This document shows positions 1 to 7,104 of a DNA stretch of 12,518 nt, piece after piece; the stretch's first letter is position 1; every line of letters begins with the position of its first letter. The stretch covers positions 1 through 12,518 of the forward strand of contig JAZSGM010000185.1 of NCBI GenBank assembly GCA_045532715.1. Direction: 5' to 3'. This DNA comes from RGIG2041 sp045532715. Lineage in GTDB: Bacteria > Bacillota > Clostridia > UBA1381 > UMGS1253. The position numbers and the translations under genes are program-made. The notes under the pieces were generated by a model. The model saw only the letters and a list, made by a program, of their open reading frames with translations, made no database searches and was not told where the DNA came from.

Positions 1-1
1 T

Positions 2-565
2 AGCTTGTATTTAGATTTATTAGACTTCGTTGAAAATTCAGTATGCTCTATAGAAGACTTGAACCATTTAATTAAAGCTGAATCTGTAATGAAAGAGTTT
101 TTACTCGGGAATAAAACTAATATTGGCGATATTGAACATCATATATTTTTCTTTGAAAGAATACAATCAATAAGCAGTAACCAAGAATTTCTCTCATATA
201 GTCCACATGCAACAATACATCGTTCAGTCACGTCATACACTATTTGTTATGAAAATAGTACATTATTTACAATTTCTAATTTAATGGGAATAATAGTGGT
301 AACATTTTATAAGAAAAACGATAATGAAAAATGGATAAATACGAAAATTGATAATGGAACAGGTACATTAGTCGCAAAAAATCAGAATATTACAAGTGTT
401 GTAGGCAATGAAATGAATTACTGGTTGGAATCTGCAAAAAAACAATATGAAGGTCTGTCGGATAAAGAAAAAGATAAAATCACTAAAAAATTAGTTGATA
501 TTGGAGAAGATATTAAAAACTATAATATTTATCAAGATTTTGTTGATGATATGAATTTGAAATAA
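2..565 (+). CDS. Unrecognised protein, 5' partial
   Basis: The reading frame is open to the left edge. A TTG codon at 5 could be read as a start, but no ribosome binding site can be seen and the frame continues upstream, so the gene is probably truncated by the window. About 186 residues are visible. They are rich in Asn, Ile and Lys, with no membrane segment, no clear catalytic motif and a charged, helical-looking C-terminal third (around KEKDKITKKLVDIGED). I do not recognise the family. Base composition matches the AT-rich RM block that follows rather than the host genes on the right. It is transcribed towards the RM operon, and the two converge on the hairpins at 577-696. It could be cargo of the element or a flanking gene. 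Confidence 0.6.
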   Translation, partial: SLYLDLLDFVENSVCSIEDLNHLIKAESVMKEFLLGNKTNIGDIEHHIFFFERIQSISSNQEFLSYSPHATIHRSVTSYTICYENSTLFTISNLMGIIVVTFYKKNDNEKWINTKIDNGTGTLVAKNQNITSVVGNEMNYWLESAKKQYEGLSDKEKDKITKKLVDIGEDIKNYNIYQDFVDDMNLK

Positions 566-577
566 TGTGTAAAAAAG

Positions 578-610
578 GGGTGTTTAAGTCCGCTTTTCGG
601 CTTAAATCCC
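578..610 (+). other. Stem-loop downstream of the first gene
   Basis: TTTAAG (583-588) pairs with CTTAAA (601-606) and CCG (590-592) with CGG (598-600) around a CTTTT loop, with GGG (578-580) and CCC (608-610) able to close the base. There is no T-run directly after it, so it is not a standard intrinsic terminator. It may be a 3'-end stabilising hairpin, or act together with the larger structure just downstream. Confidence 0.4.
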
Positions 611-626
611 ATTAACTGACATACTG

Positions 627-696
627 AAAAAAAGAACAGGTTTGTCAAGGGCGAGCGTAGCTCGTGTATTTACACTTGACTTGCCTGTTCTTTTTT
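627..696. terminator. Nested bidirectional terminator between convergent genes
   Basis: An outer 13-bp perfect stem pairs 628-640 (AAAAAAGAACAGG) with 684-696 (CCTGTTCTTTTTT). Inside it GTCAAG (644-649) pairs with CTTGAC (675-680), and inside that CGAGC (652-656) pairs with GCTCG (660-664) over a GTA loop. There is a T-run on the + strand (691-696) and, read from the other side, on the minus strand (633-627). It can therefore end both the upstream + gene and the minus-strand endonuclease, whose stop lies about 15 bp away. The multi-tier architecture is more elaborate than a normal terminator. Confidence 0.75.
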
Positions 697-710
697 GCCA
701 TTTGACAAAA

Positions 711-1946
711 TTATAATTCTGGAAGAGAACAAATTTCAGTAATCTTTTTCCATTGAACTGCCTTATCTTTATCAATTAAGCCTAATGCTTTCCATAAAAT
801 TTTTTCGTATTTTAAGAATCCCACCTTACTTTTCTCTCTAACTTTTCGATTCGGATTTCTTTTAATGTAACCTTTATTTTCATATTCCAACTCAAGATTT
901 TTGAATACCTCTTCAATAGTATATGATTTATTTTTTTGTTTTAACATATCAAAATCAAATATTAAATCTAAATGATGCCCCGTTGTCAAAACTTCTTTTG
1001 TAAAATAATCATAAAAAATCCTACTAGTTGGACCATTTACCAATCCTAAATGATATAACTTAAAACCACTCTCGGTTAAATTGTTTTCTGAATCCACTAC
1101 TTGAAGATGCTTTAAAAAAGTTACAAAGTTTTTTCTTATGGAAGTATAGTAATTATCACCTATAATTTCAGTATCAATTTCAGCTTTTAACATCTCTAAA
1201 CGTTTTTCTTTTGTTTCACATGCTGTTTCCTCTAAATTCTTTTCTAGAAAAGCAATCTTCTTTCTGCCCCCTAATGTAATAATTGGATTACCTGCAATAT
1301 CTAATACAGGAGCAGGTTTAAAATCACTTAACACATTTTGAGGAATAAGCATATTACTAAAGCAATATGCAAAAGGATCGCCGCTAATCATTCCTGTTTT
1401 CTTTAGATAATAACAATGTAATATTAAATGAAATAGCGGTATAGGTAAATCTTGGTGCTTTGCCCAAAATCTATCTATCTTTGGTTTTGCCTTTTTGTCG
1501 CCCTTTTGTACTGAAATGTTATTAACATTTTGGACGAGTGAAACTTGTTCAGGCCTATTGTTATCATAGAGTATTAAACCTACAGGAATTTTATTATTGA
1601 GCTGAGAACTATATAAATCTGTCAAATACTCTCCTAAATTATAATCTTCCAACCTCCGAGGTGCAACAAGATACGCGATATTACATTCCTGTAAATAGGC
1701 AATGCTTTGTCCTACTCCTGTAAGAATACCTCGTTTCGTTTCTGTTGGTGGCTTAAATTCAAATGATGCAAGTACCCCATTATCAGGGTCATAAAACGAG
1801 GCATCAGGCGATGGAAAGCTTGCACTTGTACCAACTCTAAAAAAATTCTTTCCATGTCCATCTGCATAAATCCATTCTGTATTCTTGAATTTTTCTAAAA
1901 CTGCATCTGTTGTTGTTTTTGCTAATATATGATGATTTAATGACAT
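711..1946 (-). CDS. Type II restriction endonuclease, PD-(D/E)XK type
   Basis: This is predicted to be the DNA-cleaving subunit paired with the adjacent methyltransferase fusion. The 411-residue protein has a PD-(D/E)XK-like signature near the N-terminus: P47-D48, then E63-F64-K65 after a hydrophobic strand (VLASFEFK), followed by a helix with G77 and Q80 as often seen in this fold. The remaining roughly 300 residues show no recognised domain and would hold the target recognition and dimer parts. The ATG at 1946 follows GGAGGA (about 8 nt spacing), which lies inside the end of the methyltransferase gene; only 3 bp separate the two genes, so they are probably co-transcribed and translationally coupled. 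I cannot name the recognition sequence. The assignment as an endonuclease rests on the motif plus tight linkage to a methyltransferase; sequence similarity to a named enzyme was not recognised. Confidence 0.75.
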   Translation of the reverse strand: MSLNHHILAKTTTDAVLEKFKNTEWIYADGHGKNFFRVGTSASFPSPDASFYDPDNGVLASFEFKPPTETKRGILTGVGQSIAYLQECNIAYLVAPRRLEDYNLGEYLTDLYSSQLNNKIPVGLILYDNNRPEQVSLVQNVNNISVQKGDKKAKPKIDRFWAKHQDLPIPLFHLILHCYYLKKTGMISGDPFAYCFSNMLIPQNVLSDFKPAPVLDIAGNPIITLGGRKKIAFLEKNLEETACETKEKRLEMLKAEIDTEIIGDNYYTSIRKNFVTFLKHLQVVDSENNLTESGFKLYHLGLVNGPTSRIFYDYFTKEVLTTGHHLDLIFDFDMLKQKNKSYTIEEVFKNLELEYENKGYIKRNPNRKVREKSKVGFLKYEKILWKALGLIDKDKAVQWKKITEICSLPEL

Positions 1947-1949
1947 ATC

Positions 1950-4151
1950 TTATTCCTCCAACATTGATTTTTTTGCGAGATGCGTTTTGCTATTTTCATC
2001 CCATTCTTTATTTATGATTGTCCTCAAGCGTTCTCCAAAAGTCTGAGCGACAATGCAGGGGAAAGCGTTTCCGACTTGCAGACATTGATTTATAATGGGA
2101 CCAAAGAATTCGAATTCATCTGGAAATGTTTGAATCCTTGCAGCTTCTCTAACTGTCAAAGTACGATTTAATGTAGGATGAACAGGCAAAGCGTTGTGCC
2201 CAGGCACTATAGTACATGACGGTTTTTTTCTGTCAAGTCGTTTAAATACATGACTAAAGTTCGCAATCGGTTTTCCTGTCTTTGTTCCAAGTTTAAGATG
2301 TTCAGGGAGAGCATCTACATCCATTTTTTCGCCTTCTTTTATATATGAGAAACGTTCTTTGACTACTTTTGAATGAGATGGTGCGTTATGGTTTTTATAT
2401 TTCCCCAATGTTGTTTCGTCGGCCAAATCCGTTAAAACTTCTTCTACGGTTCTATATGGAACTTGCCACGATTCAGGATTTTCATAATATTTAGGTTTAG
2501 GAAATGGGAATATGTAATCTGTTTTTGTTCCTATAAGAATAAATCTTTTTCGCAATTGAGGAGCACCATAGTCAGCAGCATTTATTATTCGGTGTTCTGT
2601 CCTATATCCGTGCTTGTGAAAATATTCTACTACTTCTCTGACATATTCACCATTATGTGCTGATAAAATTCCCGGAACATTTTCCATTATAAACCACGGT
2701 GTTTCAGAGAGTACAACAATATTAGCATAAGCAAAAACCAAATCGTTTCTTTCGTCTTTTGTTAAATCATGATTTTTGGTATTTACAAATCTTCTATTAC
2801 CAAAAATAGAGAAGCCTTGACATGGAGGGCCACCAACCACAAGGTCAACGTTAGCTTCTTTCAATTTTTTTGCCACATATTTTTGGTTTTCTGCAATTGA
2901 CAAATCAATTTTTAAACATTCGTGTGAAAAATTATGCTTGTATGCTTCTACGGCATAATCATTGAATTCTGCACCCAGTACACATTCAAGCCCGGCTTGC
3001 TCTAATCCCTGCGTAAATCCACCTGCTCCGCAAAATAAATCTCCAAATTTAAGTGTTGCGCGTGTAGCCTTTTTTTCTGAAAAAAATGTACTTGTATCAT
3101 CTGTGCCACAACTTAATGAATTATCTGGAACTATGCCATCATAGTCAATTCCGTCAATATGTTTTTTTACGCAATCAGCAAGTTTAGCAGCAACAAGCGG
3201 CGGAACTGCATTTCCTACTTGAATACATTGTGAACGTCTGTCACCTTTGAAGATATATGAATCAGGGAATGTTTGAATTCTCGCAGCTTCTCTTGGCGTT
3301 AAACTTCTATCTAAAACAGGATGAACAGGGAAAGCATTGTTCCCGGGAACCATTGTCGATGATACTTCGTTTCGACTAAGCCTTGTATAAGTGTTGCCGA
3401 AATTTTTACGGCGAATATCTTCGGGCAACTCTTCGGGTTTGGGTAATTTACCACCTTCAGGAATTAGTTGATAACGACGAATTACCGTGTCGGAATGATT
3501 TAATGCAATATGATTAGGGATTTCCTCTCCCTTATATGTCAGATCATTTATTGCTTCGCCAACATTCTTGTATGCTTTTATGTTCCCGAAAGGTTTTTCA
3601 TCGTGTTTAGGAAATTTAAATTGCTCCAATAAAATCGTTCCAAAAATAAAGATACGTTCTCTTTTTTGAGGCACTCCATAATTCGATGAATCTAATAAAG
3701 CATAATACAAGTTGTATCCTATCGCTCTAAAAGAATCAAGTACCTGTTTAAAGTATCTACCCTCAAACATGGTATATAGACCTTTAACATTTTCAAACAA
3801 AAAACAGGTTGGTCTAATTGCATCAACAATTTTTACATAACTTTCAAATAACATATTTCTTGGGTCAGCTGAATTTTTATTACCCATATTTGAAAATCCT
3901 TGACATGGTGGACCACCTATAATAACATCAACCTTTTTATCACCTATATAGGATTTGATTTCAGATATAGAGAGCTTTCTAATATCTTCAAGCAAATATG
4001 TTTCATTTGGATAATTTGTAATATAAGATTCCTTTGCCTGTGGCATGATGTCAGAAGCTAATAGACCTTTAAAACCTGCCTCTTTAAATCCAATATCTAA
4101 TCCACCTGCTCCAGTAAAAAGAGAGACATAATAGTAATTACGATTATTCAT
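1950..4151 (-). CDS. Tandem fusion of two cytosine-C5 DNA methyltransferases
   Basis: The protein carries two full C5-methyltransferase domains in one chain and would protect host DNA by methylating cytosine in the cognate site. Residues are numbered here from an upstream GTG/ATG frame start at 4175. Domain 1 (about 15-340) has SAM-binding FTGAGG, catalytic PPCQG with Cys91, ENV 128-130, QKRERIF, and QVGNA near 319-323. Domain 2 (about 375-725) has FCGAGG, PPCQG with Cys452, ENV 498-500, LRKRF and QVGNA. Each has its own variable target-recognition region before the REAARIQTFPD block. Both active sites look intact. Two separate C5 activities suggest an asymmetric target with a cytosine on each strand. 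I prefer the ATG at 4151 (733 aa): it follows GGAGGGG with about 7 nt spacing and overlaps the end of the upstream regulator by 8 bp. Confidence 0.95.
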   Translation of the reverse strand: MNNRNYYYVSLFTGAGGLDIGFKEAGFKGLLASDIMPQAKESYITNYPNETYLLEDIRKLSISEIKSYIGDKKVDVIIGGPPCQGFSNMGNKNSADPRNMLFESYVKIVDAIRPTCFLFENVKGLYTMFEGRYFKQVLDSFRAIGYNLYYALLDSSNYGVPQKRERIFIFGTILLEQFKFPKHDEKPFGNIKAYKNVGEAINDLTYKGEEIPNHIALNHSDTVIRRYQLIPEGGKLPKPEELPEDIRRKNFGNTYTRLSRNEVSSTMVPGNNAFPVHPVLDRSLTPREAARIQTFPDSYIFKGDRRSQCIQVGNAVPPLVAAKLADCVKKHIDGIDYDGIVPDNSLSCGTDDTSTFFSEKKATRATLKFGDLFCGAGGFTQGLEQAGLECVLGAEFNDYAVEAYKHNFSHECLKIDLSIAENQKYVAKKLKEANVDLVVGGPPCQGFSIFGNRRFVNTKNHDLTKDERNDLVFAYANIVVLSETPWFIMENVPGILSAHNGEYVREVVEYFHKHGYRTEHRIINAADYGAPQLRKRFILIGTKTDYIFPFPKPKYYENPESWQVPYRTVEEVLTDLADETTLGKYKNHNAPSHSKVVKERFSYIKEGEKMDVDALPEHLKLGTKTGKPIANFSHVFKRLDRKKPSCTIVPGHNALPVHPTLNRTLTVREAARIQTFPDEFEFFGPIINQCLQVGNAFPCIVAQTFGERLRTIINKEWDENSKTHLAKKSMLEE

Positions 4152-4368
4152 TGCTTTGCCCCTCCAACCATTCATTGCTTATATTAAACTCAATATTATG
4201 ATTTTTGCAGTAATCATCTATGAGTTTTAATGTTTTGTATGTAGGCTTTGTTTTTCCAGTTTCCCAACGATTAACAGTTGCAAAAGAAACTCCTAATTCT
4301 TTTGCAAGAGCTTCTTGGCTCAAAAAACATTTATGACGAATTTGTTTTATATTATCGCAAAATTTCAT
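4144..4368 (-). CDS. XRE-family helix-turn-helix regulator, putative RM controller
   Basis: This 74-residue Cro/CI-type HTH protein probably controls its own RM operon. The HTH core reads LSQEALAKELGVSFATVNRW followed by ETGKTKPTYKTL, the classic XRE pattern in which the second helix recognises DNA. The ATG at 4368 is chosen because GGAGGT lies just upstream; a GTG at 4380 would bury that site. The gene is first in the minus-strand operon and its 3' end overlaps the methyltransferase start. By analogy with C proteins of type II RM systems it may time methyltransferase and nuclease expression, and the tandem repeats over its promoter are the obvious target. That role is inference from position and family. 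Confidence 0.85.
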   Translation of the reverse strand: MKFCDNIKQIRHKCFLSQEALAKELGVSFATVNRWETGKTKPTYKTLKLIDDYCKNHNIEFNISNEWLEGQSNE

Positions 4369-4381
4369 AGCTACCTCCACT

Positions 4382-4412
4382 ATGTCATAGTTATAACATT
4401 ATTATAACATTA
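4382..4412 (-). promoter_or_regulatory. Tandem 11-bp repeats, candidate operator of the RM regulator
   Basis: On the + strand TTATAACATTA occurs twice without a gap at 4391-4401 and 4402-4412. One copy extends into the palindrome GTTATAAC (4390-4397), which is itself the centre of a looser dyad at 4382-4399 (7 of 9 pairs match). The repeats cover the -10 box and the predicted start of transcription. Binding of the XRE protein here would block RNA polymerase, so autorepression is the likeliest mode. Confidence 0.6.
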
Positions 4413-4429
4413 CAACTGCGTTTTGTCAA
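4401..4429 (-). promoter_or_regulatory. Promoter of the RM operon
   Basis: On the minus strand TTGACA (4429-4424), a 17-nt spacer and TATAAT (4406-4401) match the sigma-A consensus exactly, and TG at the extended -10 position gives TGTTATAAT. Transcription should begin near 4394, leaving a leader of about 26 nt with the GGAGGT ribosome binding site. A promoter this strong would normally need a brake, consistent with the overlapping repeats. Confidence 0.8.
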
Positions 4430-4530
4430 TTTGTAGCTAAAATTTTTTGTTTATATTTTGAAAAGTTTAGCATTTAACAATTTTTAAACGTATTAGTTTA
4501 TGAGAAGAAAATTTTTTATTTTAACTGTGT

Positions 4531-4628
4531 AAAAATTCAATTTTAGATGTTACCTATGTGAAAGAAAAAAATAATAAAAGTTTTTCGTAAAAGTTGCTAT
4601 TTTGAATTTTTGCGTGTTACTTATATGA
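4531..4628. repeat. Inverted and direct repeats upstream of mobC
   Basis: The 4430-4712 stretch has no gene and is very AT-rich. It contains AAAAATTCAA (4531-4540) inverted as TTGAATTTTT (4602-4611), and an imperfect direct repeat GTTAC(C/T)TAT(G/A)TGA at 4549-4561 and 4616-4628 (11 of 13 identical, 67-bp period). Repeats just upstream of a mobC gene can be relaxosome binding sites or part of an oriT, but nothing here proves that. No convincing promoter for mobC was found in this stretch. Confidence 0.4.
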
Positions 4629-4712
4629 GGATAAATATTTTTCTCTCAAAGGTTGTATTTTTACAGCTTTCATCGTTTATTAAATGAACAGAAAAAGAAA
4701 GGCGGAATTTTC

Positions 4713-5051
4713 ATGGCAAACAGAAAAAGAAACAAGCAAATTATTGTAAGAGTTACAGAGGAAGAACGGGAGCTTATAGAATTAAAAATGGCACAGCTTC
4801 CGACAGCACAGTTAGGGGCATATATGCGTAAAATGGCGATTGATGGATATATCATTCTTCTTGATGTTCCCGAAATCAAAAAGCATACCGCAGAACTTTC
4901 TGCAATAGGCAGAAACATAAACATAATCGCAAAGCGAATATGTCAGAATACTGTCTATGAACAGGATATAAAAGACCTTAAAACTTTAATGGATGAGATA
5001 TGGAAATCGGAACGGAAAATATTATCTCATTTTCTAAAAGTATCTCATTGA
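4713..5051 (+). CDS. mobC: MobC-like plasmid mobilization relaxosome protein
   Basis: MobC proteins bind oriT and help the relaxase open and nick DNA during conjugative mobilization. The 112-residue product has the family pattern: a basic N-terminus, a ribbon-helix-helix-like start (IIVRVTEEERELIELKMAQ), the YMRKMAIDG segment, the IGRNINIIAKR segment, and an amphipathic C-terminal helix. The ATG at 4713 is chosen because AAAGGCGGA precedes it at normal spacing; the frame could extend to 4653 but without a ribosome binding site. In related elements a relaxase gene normally follows directly. Here it does not: the next features are hairpin repeats and tnpW. The element may therefore depend on a relaxase supplied in trans, or its relaxase may have been lost. 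Confidence 0.8.
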   Translation: MANRKRNKQIIVRVTEEERELIELKMAQLPTAQLGAYMRKMAIDGYIILLDVPEIKKHTAELSAIGRNINIIAKRICQNTVYEQDIKDLKTLMDEIWKSERKILSHFLKVSH

Positions 5052-5055
5052 AAAA

Positions 5056-5201
5056 GGGCTTGGGAATACCCAAAAATAAAATCAATTTTTCGTAAGTGGA
5101 TAACCACTTACTGTGCTTGCTATTTAGTTAAAAATAGCAGGTAGGAAAATTTGATTTTGTGTCAATGGATATCCATTGGCTATGCTTGCTATTATATAGT
5201 T
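5056..5201. repeat. Hairpin cluster with duplicated GCTTGCTATT motif, candidate oriT
   Basis: This non-coding block contains: TTGGG/CCCAA with an AATA loop (5060-5073); an 8-bp stem GTAAGTGG/CCACTTAC with an ATAA loop (5092-5111); GCTATTT/AAATAGC (5119-5138); and a perfect 16-nt palindrome CAATGGATATCCATTG (5163-5178). AAAATCAA (5078-5085) and TTGATTTT (5151-5158) enclose the first set. Each of the two main palindromes is followed within 3-5 nt by a copy of GCTTGCTATT (5115-5124 and 5184-5193, 69-bp period). A hairpin followed closely by a short conserved tract is the layout of many relaxase nick regions, so an oriT, possibly duplicated, is the leading guess. Recombinase accessory sites or an RNA leader for tnpW are alternatives. 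No T-run follows the first hairpin, so it is not a standard terminator. Confidence 0.5.
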
Positions 5202-5233
5202 TTAAATTGCTTAACGGAAAGGATTGGATAGGA

Positions 5234-5470
5234 ATGGATAAGCAACAAAAAGACTACGGCTATATTACAAAATATAAAATGGGCGGTACAACATACGAGA
5301 TTGAAACTACCTTTTCGGGAACGGAAACTTTGAATAATAAAATTATTCGTTTAATGCTCTCCGAAAAAATAAAATCAAAAACGGCTGACAATTCAGAAAA
5401 AGCGCGTTATAATTCATATATACACTCTGTTTTGTCGGGCGATGAAAAGGAGGATTTTAATAATGAATAA
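5234..5470 (+). CDS. tnpW: TnpW-like transposon-encoded small protein
   Basis: The 78-residue product contains the pattern typical of TnpW proteins of Tn4451-type elements: GGTTYEIETTFSGTETLNNK followed by IIRLMLSE. The molecular role of TnpW is not established. The ATG at 5234 follows AAAGGA about 10 nt upstream; a longer reading from 5159 would only translate the palindrome region. The 3' end overlaps the recombinase start by 8 bp, and the recombinase's AAGGAGG site lies within this gene, so the two are likely translationally coupled. Its presence directly before the recombinase strengthens the Tn4451-like assignment. Confidence 0.75.
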   Translation: MDKQQKDYGYITKYKMGGTTYEIETTFSGTETLNNKIIRLMLSEKIKSKTADNSEKARYNSYIHSVLSGDEKEDFNNE

Positions 5471-7097
5471 GCCCGGCACAATTACTGCTCTCTATTGCAG
5501 ACTTTCACAAGAGGATGCATTGGACGGCGACAGCAACAGTATCATAAATCAAAAAGCAATTTTAAGCAAATATGCAAACGACAACAATTATCCCTCACCT
5601 CAATTTTATATCGACGACGGCTGGAGTGGTACAAATTTTGAAAGACCATCTTTCAAAGAAATGATAAAGGATATTGAGGATGGAAAGGTTAAAACAGTTA
5701 TTATAAAAGATATGTCAAGACTTGGGCGAGATTATCTCAAAGTCGGTTATTTCTCGGAGATATTTTTCCCTGATAATGATGTCCGTTTAATTGCAATCAA
5801 TGACGGAGTTGACAGTTTCAAAGGCGATAATGATTTTACCCCATTCCGCAATTTGTTTAATGACTTTTATGCAAAAGACACAAGCAAGAAAATTCGTGCG
5901 GTGTTTAAGTCAAAGGGAATGTCCGGCGAACATTTAGGACAACCATTGTATGGATATATGAAAAATCCTGACAACAAAAAGCAATGGATAATTGATGAGC
6001 CTGCAGCTGAGGTTGTAAGAAAAATTTATGATTTATGTACTGATGGAAAAGGACCAATGCAGATAGCAAAAATCTTGAAAGAAGAAAAGATTTTGACAAC
6101 AACATCATACCACTTGCAAAAGGCGGGAAAGTCCTTGCCTGACAATCCTTATGATTGGGCATCTCAATCTGTTATACAGATTTTAGGTAAAATGGAATAC
6201 ATAGGCTGTACTGCAAATTTCAAAACATATACAAAGTCATACAAACTCAAAAAGAAATTAGACAATCCAAAGGAAAATTGGGCAATATTTTATGACACAC
6301 AAGAGCCTATAATTCCAAAAGAACAATGGGAACGGGTACAAGAGTTAAGGCAGAATAAAAGACGAAACACAAAGACCAATAAACAAGGTTTGTTTTCAGG
6401 TTTAATATTCTGTGCTGATTGCGGCAGCAAATTACACTTTGCTACCTGTAAAAGATTTGACGGAACGCAAGACCATTACAGATGTTCACGATACAAAAGT
6501 AATACCGGCGATTGTTCTGCTCACTACATTAGAGAAGAAACATTGCAAAAGATTGTGTTAAGTCAGATTTTTGAGGTTACTGCAATAATGTATGATAATG
6601 CAGATAAGTTTTTCAATCTTGTTGCAAAACAACAGTTGGACGAGCAGTCAAAAAAAATGCAGGATAAGAAAAAACAGATAGCAAAATTCCAGAAAAGGAT
6701 AACGGAGCTTGACAAGATTTTTAAGAGAATTTACGAGGACGATATAACAGGTGCAATTTCTCACGAAAGGTTTTTGAAATTGTCTGCTGAATACGAAATC
6801 GAGCAGGCAGAGTTGCAAAAACAAATTAAAGTTTTTGAAGAAGAAACAAACAATTTTGACAGACAGCAAATTGACTTTAAGCAGTTTCACGAAATCGTCA
6901 AAAAATATGTCGGCATTAAAGAATTAACACCGACAATCGTAAATGAATTTATTAAAAAAATTATTGTTCACGCTCCTAATAAATCAAGCGGACACAGAGT
7001 ACAAAAGATACAGATTATTTTTAATTTCATTGGGGAATTTACTCCGCAAAAAGAGTTTATTACCGATAAAAAGGAAATTCCGCAAGACTATTTCTAA
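5463..7097 (+). CDS. TnpX-type large serine recombinase
   Basis: This enzyme would excise and integrate the element as a circular intermediate by serine recombination. Of 544 residues, the N-terminal catalytic domain (about 7-150) carries YCRLSQED with Arg13 and the likely nucleophile Ser15, and the DMSRLGRDYL block near 83-92. The recombinase domain (about 155-260) includes GYMKNPDNKKQW and the ILGKMEYIG segment. A zinc ribbon is visible as C317/C320 and C341/C351. A charged coiled coil spans roughly 392-465, and a C-terminal domain follows. The start at 5463 has an AAGGAGG site with 9 nt spacing. Some family members, such as TnpX itself, are longer, but many recombinases of this type have this length and no domain looks broken. 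It lies near the inferred right end of the element. Confidence 0.92.
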   Translation: MNKPGTITALYCRLSQEDALDGDSNSIINQKAILSKYANDNNYPSPQFYIDDGWSGTNFERPSFKEMIKDIEDGKVKTVIIKDMSRLGRDYLKVGYFSEIFFPDNDVRLIAINDGVDSFKGDNDFTPFRNLFNDFYAKDTSKKIRAVFKSKGMSGEHLGQPLYGYMKNPDNKKQWIIDEPAAEVVRKIYDLCTDGKGPMQIAKILKEEKILTTTSYHLQKAGKSLPDNPYDWASQSVIQILGKMEYIGCTANFKTYTKSYKLKKKLDNPKENWAIFYDTQEPIIPKEQWERVQELRQNKRRNTKTNKQGLFSGLIFCADCGSKLHFATCKRFDGTQDHYRCSRYKSNTGDCSAHYIREETLQKIVLSQIFEVTAIMYDNADKFFNLVAKQQLDEQSKKMQDKKKQIAKFQKRITELDKIFKRIYEDDITGAISHERFLKLSAEYEIEQAELQKQIKVFEEETNNFDRQQIDFKQFHEIVKKYVGIKELTPTIVNEFIKKIIVHAPNKSSGHRVQKIQIIFNFIGEFTPQKEFITDKKEIPQDYF

Positions 7098-7104
7098 TCT
7101 TGCG
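7081..7104. repeat. Inverted repeat across the recombinase stop codon
   Basis: CGCAAGA (7081-7087) and TCTTGCG (7098-7104) are perfect inverted arms around a 10-nt centre that contains the recombinase stop codon. There is no T-run, so it is a weak terminator at best. Its place beside the expected element end makes it a candidate recombinase binding or terminal site. Confidence 0.35.

Noticed and set aside
1980..3144. Small + strand open frames opposite the methyltransferase
   Set aside because: They are antisense shadows of conserved motif regions without ribosome binding sites or recognisable products.
4382..4412. Tandem 11-bp repeats as plasmid replication iterons or a CRISPR
   Set aside because: Only two units exist, there is no replication gene and no spacer structure; overlap with a promoter explains them better.
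4653..4712. N-terminal extension of mobC
   Set aside because: No ribosome binding site at 4653, whereas AAAGGCGGA stands at correct spacing before the ATG at 4713.
5060..5073. TTGGG/CCCAA hairpin as a terminator after mobC
   Set aside because: The stem is only 5 bp and no U-run follows; it fits better as part of the hairpin cluster.
5159..5233. N-terminal extension of the tnpW reading frame
   Set aside because: It would translate the palindrome and GCTTGCTATT repeat, lacks a ribosome binding site, and is not part of the family pattern; the ATG at 5234 is better placed.
5463..7097. Recombinase as a truncated TnpX
   Set aside because: Although shorter than TnpX of Tn4451, catalytic, recombinase, zinc-ribbon, coiled-coil and C-terminal parts are all present, and about 540 residues is common in this family.
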